From the NCBI RefSeq assembly GCF_035582795.1, contig NC_134366.1:139710756-139774755 (forward strand): a DNA stretch of 64,000 nt, written 5' to 3'. This DNA comes from Mycteria americana (Eukaryota; Chordata; Aves; Ciconiiformes; Ciconiidae). A program made the translations under genes and the position numbers. This document shows, in pieces, positions 53,216 to 63,830 of the stretch. Each line of letters starts with the position of its first letter. The stretch's first letter is position 1. The notes beneath the pieces are model-generated. The model had not been told where the DNA came from and made no database searches. It saw only the letters and a list, made by a program, of their open reading frames with translations.

Positions 53216-53830
53216 CAGCTTGGACTTATCCACAGACTGCAGTCCCTTAGGGCTGTACCTGCTCCAAGTGGAGCCTTATCTATCAGCCACAGTCTCTTCA
53301 GGGATATACCTGCTGCAGCATAGACTTATCCACAGCCACAGTTGCTTTGAGGTACACCTCTTCCAGCGTGGCCTTCTCCATGGGCCACAATGCCTTCAGA
53401 GATAGACCTGCTCCAGCATGGCCTTACCCACAGCCACAGTCTCTTCAGAAGTAAACCTGGTCCAACATGGCCTTACCCATGGCTGCAGTCCCTCCAGGGG
53501 TGTACCTGCTCTGTCATGGGCTTATCCATGGCCACACACTTCGAGGTGCTCCAGTGTGACCTCATGCACAGCCACTGATGCTTCAAAGTGTACCTGCTGC
53601 AGCATGGACTTACCCACAGCCACAAGATACTTCGAGGTGTACCTTCTCCAGCGTGGACTTATTCTTAGGCCAGAATCCCTTCAGAGGTATACCTGCTGTG
53701 GCACAGACATAACCATGGCCACAGACGCTTCGAGATGTACCTGCTCTGCCATGGGCTTATCCACAGCCACAGATGCTCCAGGGTGTCCTACTCCCACGTG
53801 GACTCATCCACAGGTCACAGTCCCTTCGAC
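53208..53830. repeat. Internal minisatellite of the retroviral element, about 13 x 48 bp
   Basis: About 13 diverged units, each with a core like GTACCTGCTCCAGCATGG followed by CTTATCCACAGCCACAG and a TTCGAGG/TTCAGAGG link. Average period is close to 48 bases. The + strand stays open through part of it (53418-53834), but that is antisense to the element and is explained by a period that is a multiple of three. Minisatellites of this kind are a hallmark of the internal region of this bird ERV family as I remember it. No protein is inferred. Confidence 0.88.
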
Positions 53831-54161
53831 TTGAGTTCACACTGGAGTTCCAGCCTCTCCAGTACAGCAGCACAGAAACAGCAGCGATGCCCTGGCCATC
53901 TGCCAGCCCAGGCACATCCCCATTGCTGTTATCAAAATGTTCCCAGGCACAGCAGAGTCAGACGATAAGCAGTACAGCAGTACAGCAAGCAGCGAAAGCA
54001 AAAAGCAGCCACTAGTGAGCACTAGACTCTAATATACAGTAAGGCAAGCAAGCCCCATGGCAAACACAGGAGCCTGCCGATTAATAGCTAAACAGCAATC
54101 ACAGATATACACTTGATGTAGCACATTCCAATTAAACCTGTCGTTCTCTTGAACCCTTCAA

Positions 54162-54179
54162 GCCCCACATTGAGTGCCA
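54162..54179 (-). promoter_or_regulatory. Retroviral primer-binding site (tRNA-Lys type)
   Basis: On the minus strand the 18 bases read TGGCACTCAATGTGGGGC. That differs by three transitions from the site complementary to the 3' end of tRNA-Lys(1,2) used by several beta-retroviruses and lentiviruses. It lies 8 bases inside the LTR end, which is the normal place for priming minus-strand synthesis. It fixes the element's orientation as minus and identifies the LTR at 54188-54801 as the 5' LTR. Confidence 0.8.
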
Positions 54180-54187
54180 AAAAGGAC

Positions 54188-54801
54188 TGTCATGGTTTAA
54201 CCCCAGCCAGCAACTAAGCCCCACACAGCCGCTCGCTCACTCCCCCTTGCTGGGATGGGGGAGAGAATCAGAAGGGTAAAAGTGAGAAAACTCGTGGGTT
54301 GAGATAAAGACAGTTAATAGGTAAAGCAAAAGACACCCACGCAAGCAAAGCAAAACAAGGCATTCATTCACTCCTTCCCATTGGCAGGTATTCAGCCATC
54401 TCCAGGAAAGCAGCGCTCCATCACGCGTAACAGCTACTTGGGAAGACAAACGCCATCACTCTGAATGTCCCCCCTTCCTTCTTCTTCCCCCAGCTTTATA
54501 TGCTGAGCACGATGCCATATGGTATGGGATAACCCTTTGGTCAGTTGGGGTCAGCTGTCCCAGTCGTGTCCCCTCCCAGCTTCTTGTGCACCCCCAGCCT
54601 ACTTGCTGGTGGGGTGGGGTGAGGAGCAGAAAAGGCCTTGACTTTTCTTAAGCCTCAAGTGCTTACTTGACTGTAAGCACTGCTCAGCAGTAACTGAAAT
54701 ATCCCTGTATTGTCAACACTGTTTTCAGCACAAATCTAAAACATAGCCCCATACTAGCTACTGTGAAGAAAATGAACTCTATTCCAGCCAAAAGCAGCAC
54801 A
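54188..54801 (-). mobile_element. Full-length LTR (5' LTR of the minus-strand element)
   Basis: 614 bp, on the minus strand starting TGTGCTGC and ending CATGACA, giving the canonical TG...CA ends. A TATA-like CATATAAAG lies at 54502-54494. The expected downstream polyadenylation hexamer is degraded (CCTATTAACTG at about 54322-54312, where related copies as I remember them have ATTAAA). An extra segment of about 24 bases relative to the partial LTR at 52216 forms a 9-bp hairpin at 54658-54681. The adjacent primer-binding site supports assignment as a 5' LTR. Confidence 0.88.
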
Positions 54802-54806
54802 CCCAC
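54802..54806. repeat. Right copy of 5-bp flank (putative target-site duplication)
   Basis: CCCAC directly after the LTR end CAGCACA, identical to the five bases before 52216. See the left copy for interpretation. Confidence 0.6.
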
Positions 54807-57800
54807 TCAACTGAATCTCAAATTTTCTGGTTTTCTGGTATTAACTATAACTCATCTTCTCTGTCACTTCTACATATATACAGGTAAGTATGTCTCTTTT
54901 TAATATTTTCACAGTATTAAAGTTGTTGCAAGTCCATTCTCTTTCACCCAGTCTGCTAAACACATACAATGTTCAACTAATCAGTGGAGCCAGAGAATCA
55001 TATTTCCAAGACCTTATTTTCACACTGGGAACAGTTTCAAAGCTGTTAGTTCCTAGTGCCTGGCACACTAAGCAAAATAAATAAACACATAAATAAATTA
55101 TGACTTCTAAACAAGCAAAGTTTCTGAGAGGTCTCTAACAGTCATTTCATGGAAATATAGTTACCTAAGCTGAAATTGTGTCTCTCAGGTATAATTCCAC
55201 CGAAACCAGTGCCAAATGTCAGTTATTACTCAGTATACCAGAAATATCAGTATCTGGCCAGTAACTCAGGGACTCATTCTGCATATATTTATAAGGCAAC
55301 CTTCATTTACATAAAATGTAATCCATAAAGATCATTTAAATTAATTAAATCACATAAACACCATGGATTTGTTTAATTTATTTAAATGCCTTGATCTTAG
55401 CCAAGGAGAATTCCATATAATTTCATCAGGAGTTTGGCATATGGGCTATAAAAGCATGTCCCTGGTTAAAACAAGAGACAACTAGTAAAGTTGAAACATG
55501 AGAAGTATTTGCTTCTGGTAGCAAGATGGACGATGGTCAATGCTATACAGAATGCCAAGTTACCAGTTTTCTTGTTAAGGGGAGTCTCACACGCTGCAGT
55601 AAAACATTAGTTTCACACTCAGTGATGCTGATGTGGCTGGTGATAATGTAGTCAGCTACACTGTCTTTATTTCAGTCTCTGATGTAGTAGCTCTTCAGCT
55701 GGAGCAGAATAAAATACCTATCAATTCCTCTTCTGTGTGTGAATTAATCTCAGCAAAGGGGAGGAGACCCTGCTGAGTTCATTATATTAAATACTATAAT
55801 AAGTTTGTCTCTAAAACTGCATTACATTAACTGAGAATAATGCAACCTTTATTCTTTCATACATATATTAGCTTAATAAGCCATTAAGATGTCTAGTATT
55901 TAAAGCATACAGTAAGGAGATCTATAGTTTACGCTTCAGAAATCACCCAAATATCTTATAAGGGCTAATAGCACTCTAAACAGAGAAATCTAGCCTTTCA
56001 TTTATTTTTAAATTCCCCTTTCATCCTACCCATAAAATGCATTTATTTATAAAGAAAGTAGGAGAAATCTATAATACCAAATCAAGTAATCTAAGCTAGG
56101 AAAGGCAAAACGGGAACATATATGTTGGATAATACCCTGCTCCTGATCAGATCCCAGAAAATTCCACTCATTTTCTCTCACACTTTCTATAGTTTATTAA
56201 TCAGAAAATTCTTCCTTTCGCACTGATCAGAGTCCCATAAGGGCTCGGAAGCAACAGTATCCACCCACAAAGGGGCCATGTGCTTTTGCAGTGACCTCCA
56301 GATCTCCCAAACAGGCTCTCATACAGAAATGTTTGGTTTGGACCTCACCATGGGAATTCTCCAGCGCTCATGTGGCCTGTGACTATACACAAGGGAGTCA
56401 GTCACTGGTTCAGCCTTGCCACTTTTGCCTGCAAAGCCTAAACCATTTGAAACCACAGCAGATGCATGCCCAGAGGATCAAGGAAAGACAGAATACAGTT
56501 GCAGAGCTCTACCTACTTTCTATTGCAGACCAACCTCACCCATTGTATTTTTCTCCTCTCAGAAATGTCCTGCATCTAATTGCTTCTGTATGATTTGCTC
56601 AGGAACAATACCTATACATTTGTGAAATGTCTATATGAAACTATGCTTGCATAATCTTGGCATACTCATAAATAAAATCCTTCACCAAATGGAAAGTTAC
56701 TGTCAGTAATTTCTAGACAGATGTGATTTTCCAAGATCTGTTATTTTTGACGGTATTCTATCAGACCTCTGGTCTGATTCTTTATTTCTATATATGATGA
56801 GTAACTTCAGTAACATTCTTTTAACAGAACTTTCGAGGCTCTGTTACTTTGATTTTTCCATCATTCTATATTGCACAACTAATACCATTGAACTAATTTA
56901 ATAAGGTATATTACAGTAGAGCAGCATTTCAACTGATTAAATGTGTACCAAGAATATTAAGCCATCTCCTTCACCTTTGTTCCAAAGTAACTGCATATAA
57001 TACTATATAACCACTATTATAACTAAATGTATGTTTCATTGTTGTGAGGATTTTAATATATCTCATTCTAAAGTCTACTGGTTCAATCGGTCTCATGGCT
57101 CAGCACTGCTAATAAGACAAAAAAAAGAACCTATGCTATAACACTCAGGAGGAATTACAGTTTGTGAGCCAAGCAGCAGCTTTGTCATGCAACAACAGAC
57201 TGTAGTACAACACGCCTGGAGAAGCTCAGCAATTTGAAAGTGTGTCTTTTAGGCAGAAAAGACAGGTAAAAGGATAAACTGGACTAAGACCACGAAAACT
57301 TCTATAACTGAAAAGGACCTTGGAGTTTTCAGTGCACAACTTCTTTTTTCCACCTCAGTAGCTTCCCTGATAAGTATTTTTTAACAGGATTCTTGATTCT
57401 GGTTGAGGCAAGACAAAAATTATAGAAGACCAATTCATGCAGAGATCTAAAAGGAAGGCCTTCAGAACAAGGCAACTGCTGCATTTTGTATTATTTGTGG
57501 GAAAAAAAAGTGGGGAATGTTTTGGGGGGACTCTAAAACTGCTGAAGTGCTAGAATGTATTCAAAAACACTACATTTGGAGTAACAGTGCAAAATACTGG
57601 CTAGTGAGGCAAATAGTAGTAAGAAATGCCACTGGATCCCAGCGTATTTTCCAAGAAATTAAAAAAAAATACTTAATCTAACACTGTTGCAGTTTATAAA
57701 CTTTGACCAACCTGTCATGCCAGCTCAAGAACCTCTGCATTCCAGCAGGGAATTCTGTCAGGCCCATAAAGTTCAGGCTACCCATGTCCTATACCCATAT

Positions 57801-57878
57801 CCTTCCTCTCCCCATATTTGTTTCCTCATAAAATCCAGAGAATAATTGTAAAAAATGCATTTATGCAATGTTAATAGT
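54807..57878. other. Intergenic, no feature seen
   Basis: AT-rich DNA between the retroviral element and a second LTR fragment. There is no recognisable gene. Open frames are 100 codons or less and lack known domains. Confidence 0.7.
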
Positions 57879-57975
57879 TGTCCTGGTTTCAGATGAGATA
57901 GAGTTAATTTTATTTATAGTGGCTGGTATGGGGCTATGTTTTGGATTTGTGCTGAAGACCACGACAATAGTTAAC
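57879..57975 (+). mobile_element. LTR fragment related to the 52-54 kb element
   Basis: Starts TGTCCTGGTTTCAGATGAG and shares GATAGAGTTAATTTT, TATGGGGCTATGTTTTGG and ATTTGTGCTGAA with the U3 start of the LTRs at 52216 and 54801. Similarity fades within about 100 bases. The following sequence to about 58460 is somewhat more GC-rich and could be further degraded element or unrelated DNA. It is an old, partial copy in + orientation. Confidence 0.72.
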
Positions 57976-60279
57976 ACTCAGTTTATAAACATGCAAAACG
58001 TATTCTCAGTAGGTACATGCACACTTTTTATCCCCCTGCCCCTCTATTTTCCCACACTTCTCCCTCCTCTGTATCACCTAATCCCTCCCTTTTCCTGCCT
58101 TTGGTTCCTCCCCTAATAAGTCCTATAGTAAGTCCTGTGCAATCTGGAAATGCTCTTCCCCATGTGTTCCATTCCTTGGCAGCACTTGAAAGGTGATCCA
58201 GAGAGCTGCTCCCAATGACTGATGGTGACGGGTTTCATGCCTGGACACAGGGGGCTGAGACTCTCCTGGGGCATCCCTGGGAAGGGCCCAGATATGGTGT
58301 TCATTCCTGTGAGTCTGCAGTTTGGGTTCCTGCCTGCCATTGTGTCCTGTGCTCCTCTGGGCTTGTGGAGATGGGCTTGTGATGGGCCTGGGAGTATCCA
58401 GGGCAGGGGATTATTTGGACTCTCCCTCCCTCATCACTGTCTCTCTGTGCTCCTTCGTGGGTGTGCAGACAATCTGTGTCTTAACATAACACAGAGTACC
58501 ACAAAACAGCAGAAAGGCACAGGCTGCAGGAAGGAGTTTGAAAATTACATTAAATTTGTACTTTCCTAGCTGAAAAGTTAATTGTACTAGAAGCATCCTC
58601 ACAATTGTTTTCAGATTGAAGAGACAACCTGGTTTTTAAAACACTGTCCTCTGATGCTGCCCATGAGGCAGGCAGAAATGTACCGTTGTAAAGTGCACAG
58701 GTATCTTGGACTTTCCAGGTCTTAGGGGTGGAGATAAATCTAAATACAAAAATCCGCCCATAAATAAAGATGATAACTAAAGGAAAATGAGACAACACTC
58801 AAATGTTTGTCACAGAACGTAATGCAGAGACACTGCACTGGTTGGGGAGGTATTTGCTGAGGCTGAACAGGCCATAGTGACTACTGTGGCTTCCGAAAGC
58901 ACATTTTCAAGAAACCATCTTCTCTCCATTTGAACCACTGCTGTCAGAATCCTCTGAAGGTCCTCTGAAGAGGCCTGGCAGAACAGAATTGCTGCCAAAA
59001 AGCCAACAGTTTGCAGGTTTACTCCTGCTGTTGTTTGATCATGGTAATTTCGAGCTTTGATATACCTTCCTGACACAGTTTCTACTACAAATGCATGCTC
59101 AATTAAAGATTAATGCATAATGATCTCATCTGTTATGTGTAACTGGTTCACGTCAAACACTTTTGAGAATTTTGATTCCTGAGATTATCAGCAGCCTGAT
59201 AAAGCTTGTCACAGTTTCGGGCTTGCCATTATCCTGAAGTACTACCAAGCAATATGGCAAATAACAGCAAATTTGCCCAGTCTAAACAATTCAGGTCCTT
59301 GAAGCTGTTATTGTAGATACACGTGCAAACACACATCTGAAAACTTACTACAACATAAGCTTACAACAAGCCAAACATTGTCTCTTTCAAAGTGCAAACT
59401 TAAATCTTATATTCTATTAATAAAGATGTCCAAATAGATGACTTGTTTACGTTAAATTATGTATTTTCTTCTCTGTTTGACCTCAATTTATTTATGCCAC
59501 AGCAAGACTGCTGCAAGCACATTTAATGTGAGCACAGGAGTCAAAGGCAGTAAAGGCCTACCAGTTCATTCATTCTGCTCTTTGATATCACACTGTTCAT
59601 CCCAGGAGTAAAGCAAAGCTCAAATTAAAACCTTTCACCAGATCTAGCAAAAAACTATTCCACTCTCCATCAAGTCTCAGACAGGAAAATGTTCTGCCCT
59701 TCAGCATTAGCCTTAAATTCACCTCTTCATAGACTACCTTCTTCCTCCTTAGGTTTTACATTTTAACATATAGAGAGGATTGCCTGCTCAGATGGATGCC
59801 CTCCACACTCCAACTAATTCAGTCCCTCCTCACATTCCATCCCAGGCTTTGTTGCCAGGTCAAGGCTTCCACTTTTCAGCTTCCAAGCTCTGCAACACTG
59901 ACATGTTCTCCTTCCTTCCTTCAGCAGCCAGGGTCTGTGAGGCGTACTTCCCTGCAATTCTGTCTCCAAAACCTGTATGAAGACATGCTTACGTGAAGCC
60001 CTTCGTACCACACATGCACAGAACACCAGTGTTTTGCCTTTTAGTCTCCCAGAAACCACGGGACGTGGCAGCTCTCACAGCCACCCGCTCCAAGCAGGAC
60101 ACTCCCTTAACTTGTCAGCCCCTGACACCAAAAGACATTTGTATTCACATCGCTACACCACGTTTCTCAGGACACAGCAACAGCAGAGGAATGCTCTCAC
60201 ATCACCAGTGGCCACCCCGGGCATGGCCCAGGCCTTCCAGAACATTCCTATCAGGGGACAGGGTGCCGTGAGCCGCTTA
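57976..60279. other. Intergenic sequence upstream of TERF1
   Basis: No gene recognised. 58140-58470 is modestly GC-rich, with an open frame on the + strand (58222-58569, 115 codons) that has no familiar motif. 59780-60270 has overlapping open frames on both strands that run into the CpG island. These are best read as composition effects. Confidence 0.65.
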
Positions 60280-60960
60280 CACCGCGTGGGCCACGTCACA
60301 TCGCTTACTCAGTTCGAGGTAAAGGGGATGCCCTGCAGAGGGGCTCCCACGGGCCGACGAGGCGGTGCCGGACACGCCCCGGCGTGGGGCTCGCTCCCCG
60401 GGGCCCGCCCGCACCAGGCGGCCCTCCCTCCGCCGGAGTAGCGCAGGCATCACCGCCACACCCAGCCCAGGCTCCGCCTCCTCCCCCCCCTCCCCCGAGG
60501 ACTTTACCTGAGAGGACTGGGGAGGCCCCGCCCACCGGCGGAGGTGACGGCAGCCAGGGCGGGGAGGAAGCGGCCGCGCTGAATGGCTGCCGCGCGGGAA
60601 GGGGCGGGGCTGAGGGAGCGCGAGCCGGACCGTTGGCGGGGGCGGGGCTGGCAGCCTTTGGCGCGCGGGTTGAAGATGGCCGGGGCGGCCGGGAGCTCTC
60701 TGGGAGAGGTGGACGGGGGCGGCCGGGCCTGTTCGTCCCCGCCGGCTGAGGTGGAAGCCGTGGCCGCGGACTGGATGTTGGAGTTCGCCTGCTACTGCCT
60801 GTGCCGGCGCTTCAGGGAGGGGTGCGCGGCGGAGTTCCAGCGGTGGAGGGACGTGGCGCAGGGTGAGGGGCGCGGCCGCTGTCGGGGTTGTGAGGGTGCG
60901 GGCGCCTGTGGTTCTCAAGCAGCTGCGGCTGCTCTGAAGGTAGTGTGTCCCTGCAAAGTG
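60280..60960. promoter_or_regulatory. TERF1: CpG-island promoter of TERF1
   Basis: A sharp rise in GC and CpG content marks a typical vertebrate CpG-island promoter. Near the start codon are GC-box cores GGGGCGGGGC at 60601-60610 and GGGGCGGGGC-type sequence at about 60638-60648. There is also TTTGGCGC at 60657-60664, which fits the E2F consensus TTTSGCGC only about 12 bases before the ATG. No TATA box is seen at a suitable place. Binding is inferred from motifs only. Confidence 0.8.
60676..60862 (+). CDS. TERF1: TERF1 first coding exon (telomeric repeat-binding factor TRF1)
   Basis: Encodes the N-terminus of TRF1, the shelterin subunit that binds double-stranded TTAGGG repeats as a homodimer at telomeres. 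The 62 codons include VEAVAADWMLEFACYCLCRR (near residues 26-45), then FREGCAAEFQRWRDVAQ. These correspond to the start of the TRFH dimerisation domain (human AEAVAAGWMLDF...LCRAFRDG). The chosen ATG has a strong context (AAGATGG). The exon ends with CAGG before GTGAGG, leaving one base (phase 1), which suits an Ala codon as in the human protein. The N-terminus is short: the long acidic tract and the RxxxxG tankyrase-binding motif of human TRF1 are absent. An in-frame upstream ATG at 60583 could add 31 residues. The rest of TRFH and the C-terminal Myb domain lie beyond the window. Confidence 0.87.
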
Positions 60961-61217
60961 TGAGGGGCAGCTTTGTCTAGCACGCTAAAGAGTGTTTAGC
61001 ACACTAAGAGTGCTTCTGCGCTTACTTCTTGTTCCGTGGAAGCACGTTTTATATGTGCGTTTAGCCGCTTAATGATCGTGGTTGCTAGCGTTGAGGAGGT
61101 TTTCGGGGCTTTTCAGGGCTTCAGAAGATTCCTAGAATGATACAGGGTAGTCTGTTGAAGCGATTTAACAGTATTGGCAACGTTTGCACATGGTGGAAAT
61201 AAAACAATGCAGGCTGA

Positions 61218-61240
61218 TTTTTTTTTTTTTTTTTTTTTTT
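61218..61240. repeat. Poly-T run (23 T)
   Basis: A long T homopolymer followed by A, G and seven T in TERF1 intron 1. It could be the reverse-strand tail of an old retroposed sequence, but no body is recognised. Confidence 0.88.
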
Positions 61241-63664
61241 AGTTTTTTTAATCCACTGGTGTTTGAGTTTAGCATGCAAGGGTAGCTCTGCTGGAGTATT
61301 GTAAGATAATGCCAGTTTTGGGGAATTTTGCTGTTTTAATTACATGAGACTAGGGAGGGAAGCAAACTGAACTGTTACAATAAAACAGTGGTTTCTGAGG
61401 TGTTGGGGGTAAGGTGTTTTAGACAATTAGGTGAATACAAGCATTGGTGTTAATCTTTCATCTTGATTCTATGAAGCTTGAATGTATATTATGGTTGCCT
61501 ATATACCACCAGCAGTTACTAAAGCTGAGGCCTCAGATGTTGAGAGTTCAAGACTACTGGAAACTTGAAGAGCATTTAGTGAAGAGAGGCAAATGTGGTA
61601 AAAACTAGAGTAGAATTATTTAAATACACTGAGTTCCTTGACTTTATATTTAGGGTTATGGTAGAAGACTAGAAGTATTTCATGAAACTGTAGTCTAGCA
61701 GACAATGGTGGAATGAAGTCTGGTGACTGGATTTTGAATGGGAAAACATGTATTTAAAATGAGAAATATTTAACAGTAAGAGTAGTTAACAGCTGGAAGC
61801 AAATGGCTAAGTCTCAGATAAGTTTGATGGATTTATGATGGTTTTTCTGTTAGAAATAATTTTCCTGAAGATACCAGGTTAGAGCTTTGGGGGATTTTTT
61901 GTGTGTGTTCTTGCCTCAAGTAAATGTGATAGTATGACTTGTTTAAACTTTTGCAAAGAATGGAATACAATGGCATGTGGAATGATTAGTAAGGCGATTG
62001 ATATGAGAAATTGTAAGAGTTAAGAAATCTGAAGATAACATAATGAAGTACATTGAATGGGGGGCTGCTAGATTAAATTATTAGTGGTGTGTCTCTGTGT
62101 TTGGCCTTGGGACTGTACCTCAGTGGGAGAATCGTACTGAAATTTCATGAAGACATAGGTGGGAAGCAGACACTATCAACACAGATGCAGATTGGAATAT
62201 CTCCTGAGGAGAACAGGAAGATTTTGAGGAGCATGTTAGTAGAAACAATTAAATTGTACAGAATGCAAGGTCACGTGGAACTGGGAACTAAGACCAAATT
62301 TGGAATTTGTTCCTGCTCTGTTCAGCAACAGAGGAAAGAGTTGGGCATATTGATGCAGTAAGATTACAAAGTCAGAAGTGTAAAAGTCTATGGAGACAGC
62401 TAAGCACAGTCATAAGATTGCATTAGAAAAGTGGGTGTGGGTTTTTTTATAGAAATACAGAACTATTACTCTTGCATATGTCAAAGTGAGTCCCTACTGA
62501 AAAAATGATTGGCTGTCAACAAGAAGGTCAATTCAAACTGAAGCAAGTACAGGAAGGTAGGAGGGCTAAGGGAACAAGACAAGCTATTTTATTAGGAGAT
62601 AAATAATATTTCTGTATAGCTCAGTACACTGCCAAGTAGAAATAGGTAGGTTACCTGGGATTAAGGATTTAAAGACAGCATGGCAAGGTTAACATGCCTT
62701 GCTTACCTTATCCTGCCTTGACAGGATATTATGGTCTATATACCTGAACTAGCTTGTGTAGGTATCTACACAGCAAGGAACTGGATTTCTAGAATTTCTA
62801 ATGAAAGGCTAAGATGAGAAATACATTTGAGTGGCCATAGGGAGGAAAGCAATTTATGATTGAGGGCACTCTTAACAAATGAATTAACAGAGAAATGGCC
62901 TTGGGGGTGGGGAGGGAGAACAGTCTGGAAAAGATTACTAAGTCTATGTCTCTTTCTGTTTGTCTGCATTACGTGTGAGTAATTGCTGCGAAGGACCTGG
63001 TGTCCACACAGTAAACATTTCAAGGTTTCTTTTTCTTTGGAATAGCTCTAAAGGAATTCAATTTGTGTACTCAAGACTGCTCCCTTGTAGGAACCAAGCA
63101 CAGAAAGTTTGCTTTAAAATGCACCCCTGCTCATCGGAATTAAAGCACTAATGTAGGTGCACCTTAAAAGAACAGAGAAAGCTGAAGGATCTCAAGCTGC
63201 TTGCCAAGATGAGCCCTTTTGTTCTGTGGAATCTCAGCTACAGTATTCTGCCTACTTCTAAAATTTCCAAGCTATGGCTCCATCTTCAGGGCATGATGAT
63301 GGTGCTTGTCTCTGTCATTGAACTCAAACAAACTCTTTCTGAAATTGAACTCTGTTGTCTGCTATGGAAGATGCATGAATTTGTGATTATAACGAGTGGC
63401 ACTTTACTGCTGTTCTAAGCAATGTTCTTTTTTTACTTCCTATTTTGGCTATAGGAATTAAAAGCTTTTGTATCATCTGTCCTCACTGAAGCAGTTGTAA
63501 ATGTGTTCTTCCAAGCCCAAATGATAGTATCGTGCTTGATGTTAGCTTAGGTAATCGGGGCTATTTAATTACTTTGTAATTTCATGCTTATCCATTGTTC
63601 ATAGGAGACGATCACTCTTGGAAGTACTCAGTCTACTTGCTTATTAGTGTAAAACAATGTGTTA

Positions 63665-63830
63665 CGTGCTCTAGTGGTGCAGTTGCAAACTTGGGGGTCC
63701 CATGCTCCAGAATCCTGGCTTTTGCTAGGCTGACACCGAAATGTGTATATAAACACTTCCTGAACTAGGATGTTCAGTCTGCAGCTTAGGCAAGTCACTT
63801 GACACATTCTTCACTTTTCATTTTGAATGT
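63665..63830 (+). mobile_element. Possible MIR/CORE-SINE-like remnant
   Basis: The order of short matches is suggestive: GTGCTCTAGTGGTGCAG at the left, then TCCTGGCTTTTGC, then GGCAAGTCACTTGACAC near 63789. Together they resemble a tRNA-derived CORE-SINE such as MIR. Similarity is weak and interrupted, so this is a tentative call that needs a profile search. Confidence 0.3.

Larger units (their letters stand above)
52216..54801 (-). mobile_element. Rearranged non-autonomous endogenous retrovirus (ERVK-like)
   Basis: A 2.6-kb LTR element. On the minus strand it reads: full-length LTR (54801 down to 54188), an 8-base spacer, a tRNA-Lys-type primer-binding site (54179-54162), a leader and a non-coding internal region with a minisatellite and a large duplication. 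It ends at 52549 against a partial LTR that faces the opposite way. No gag, pro, pol or env reading frame is visible, so it must have relied on proteins of another element. The primer-site type is that of beta-retrovirus-like (class II, ERVK) elements. The LTR and internal sequence match a family I remember as widespread in birds; I cannot give a database name. The inverted LTR order with matching 5-bp flanks is abnormal (see findings). Confidence 0.85.

Noticed and set aside
53418-53834. 138-codon open frame in the minisatellite
   Set aside because: It is antisense to the retroelement and arises from a repeat period close to a multiple of three; no domain is recognised.
60277-60918. 213-codon open frame on the minus strand over the TERF1 promoter
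   Set aside because: It is antisense to the CpG island. High GC lowers stop-codon frequency on all frames, and the predicted protein is low-complexity Pro/Arg/Ala-rich with no known domain.
62089-62361. 90-codon open frame as TERF1 exon 2
   Set aside because: The translation has no similarity to the TRFH helices expected after exon 1, and no suitable acceptor in the right phase was recognised.
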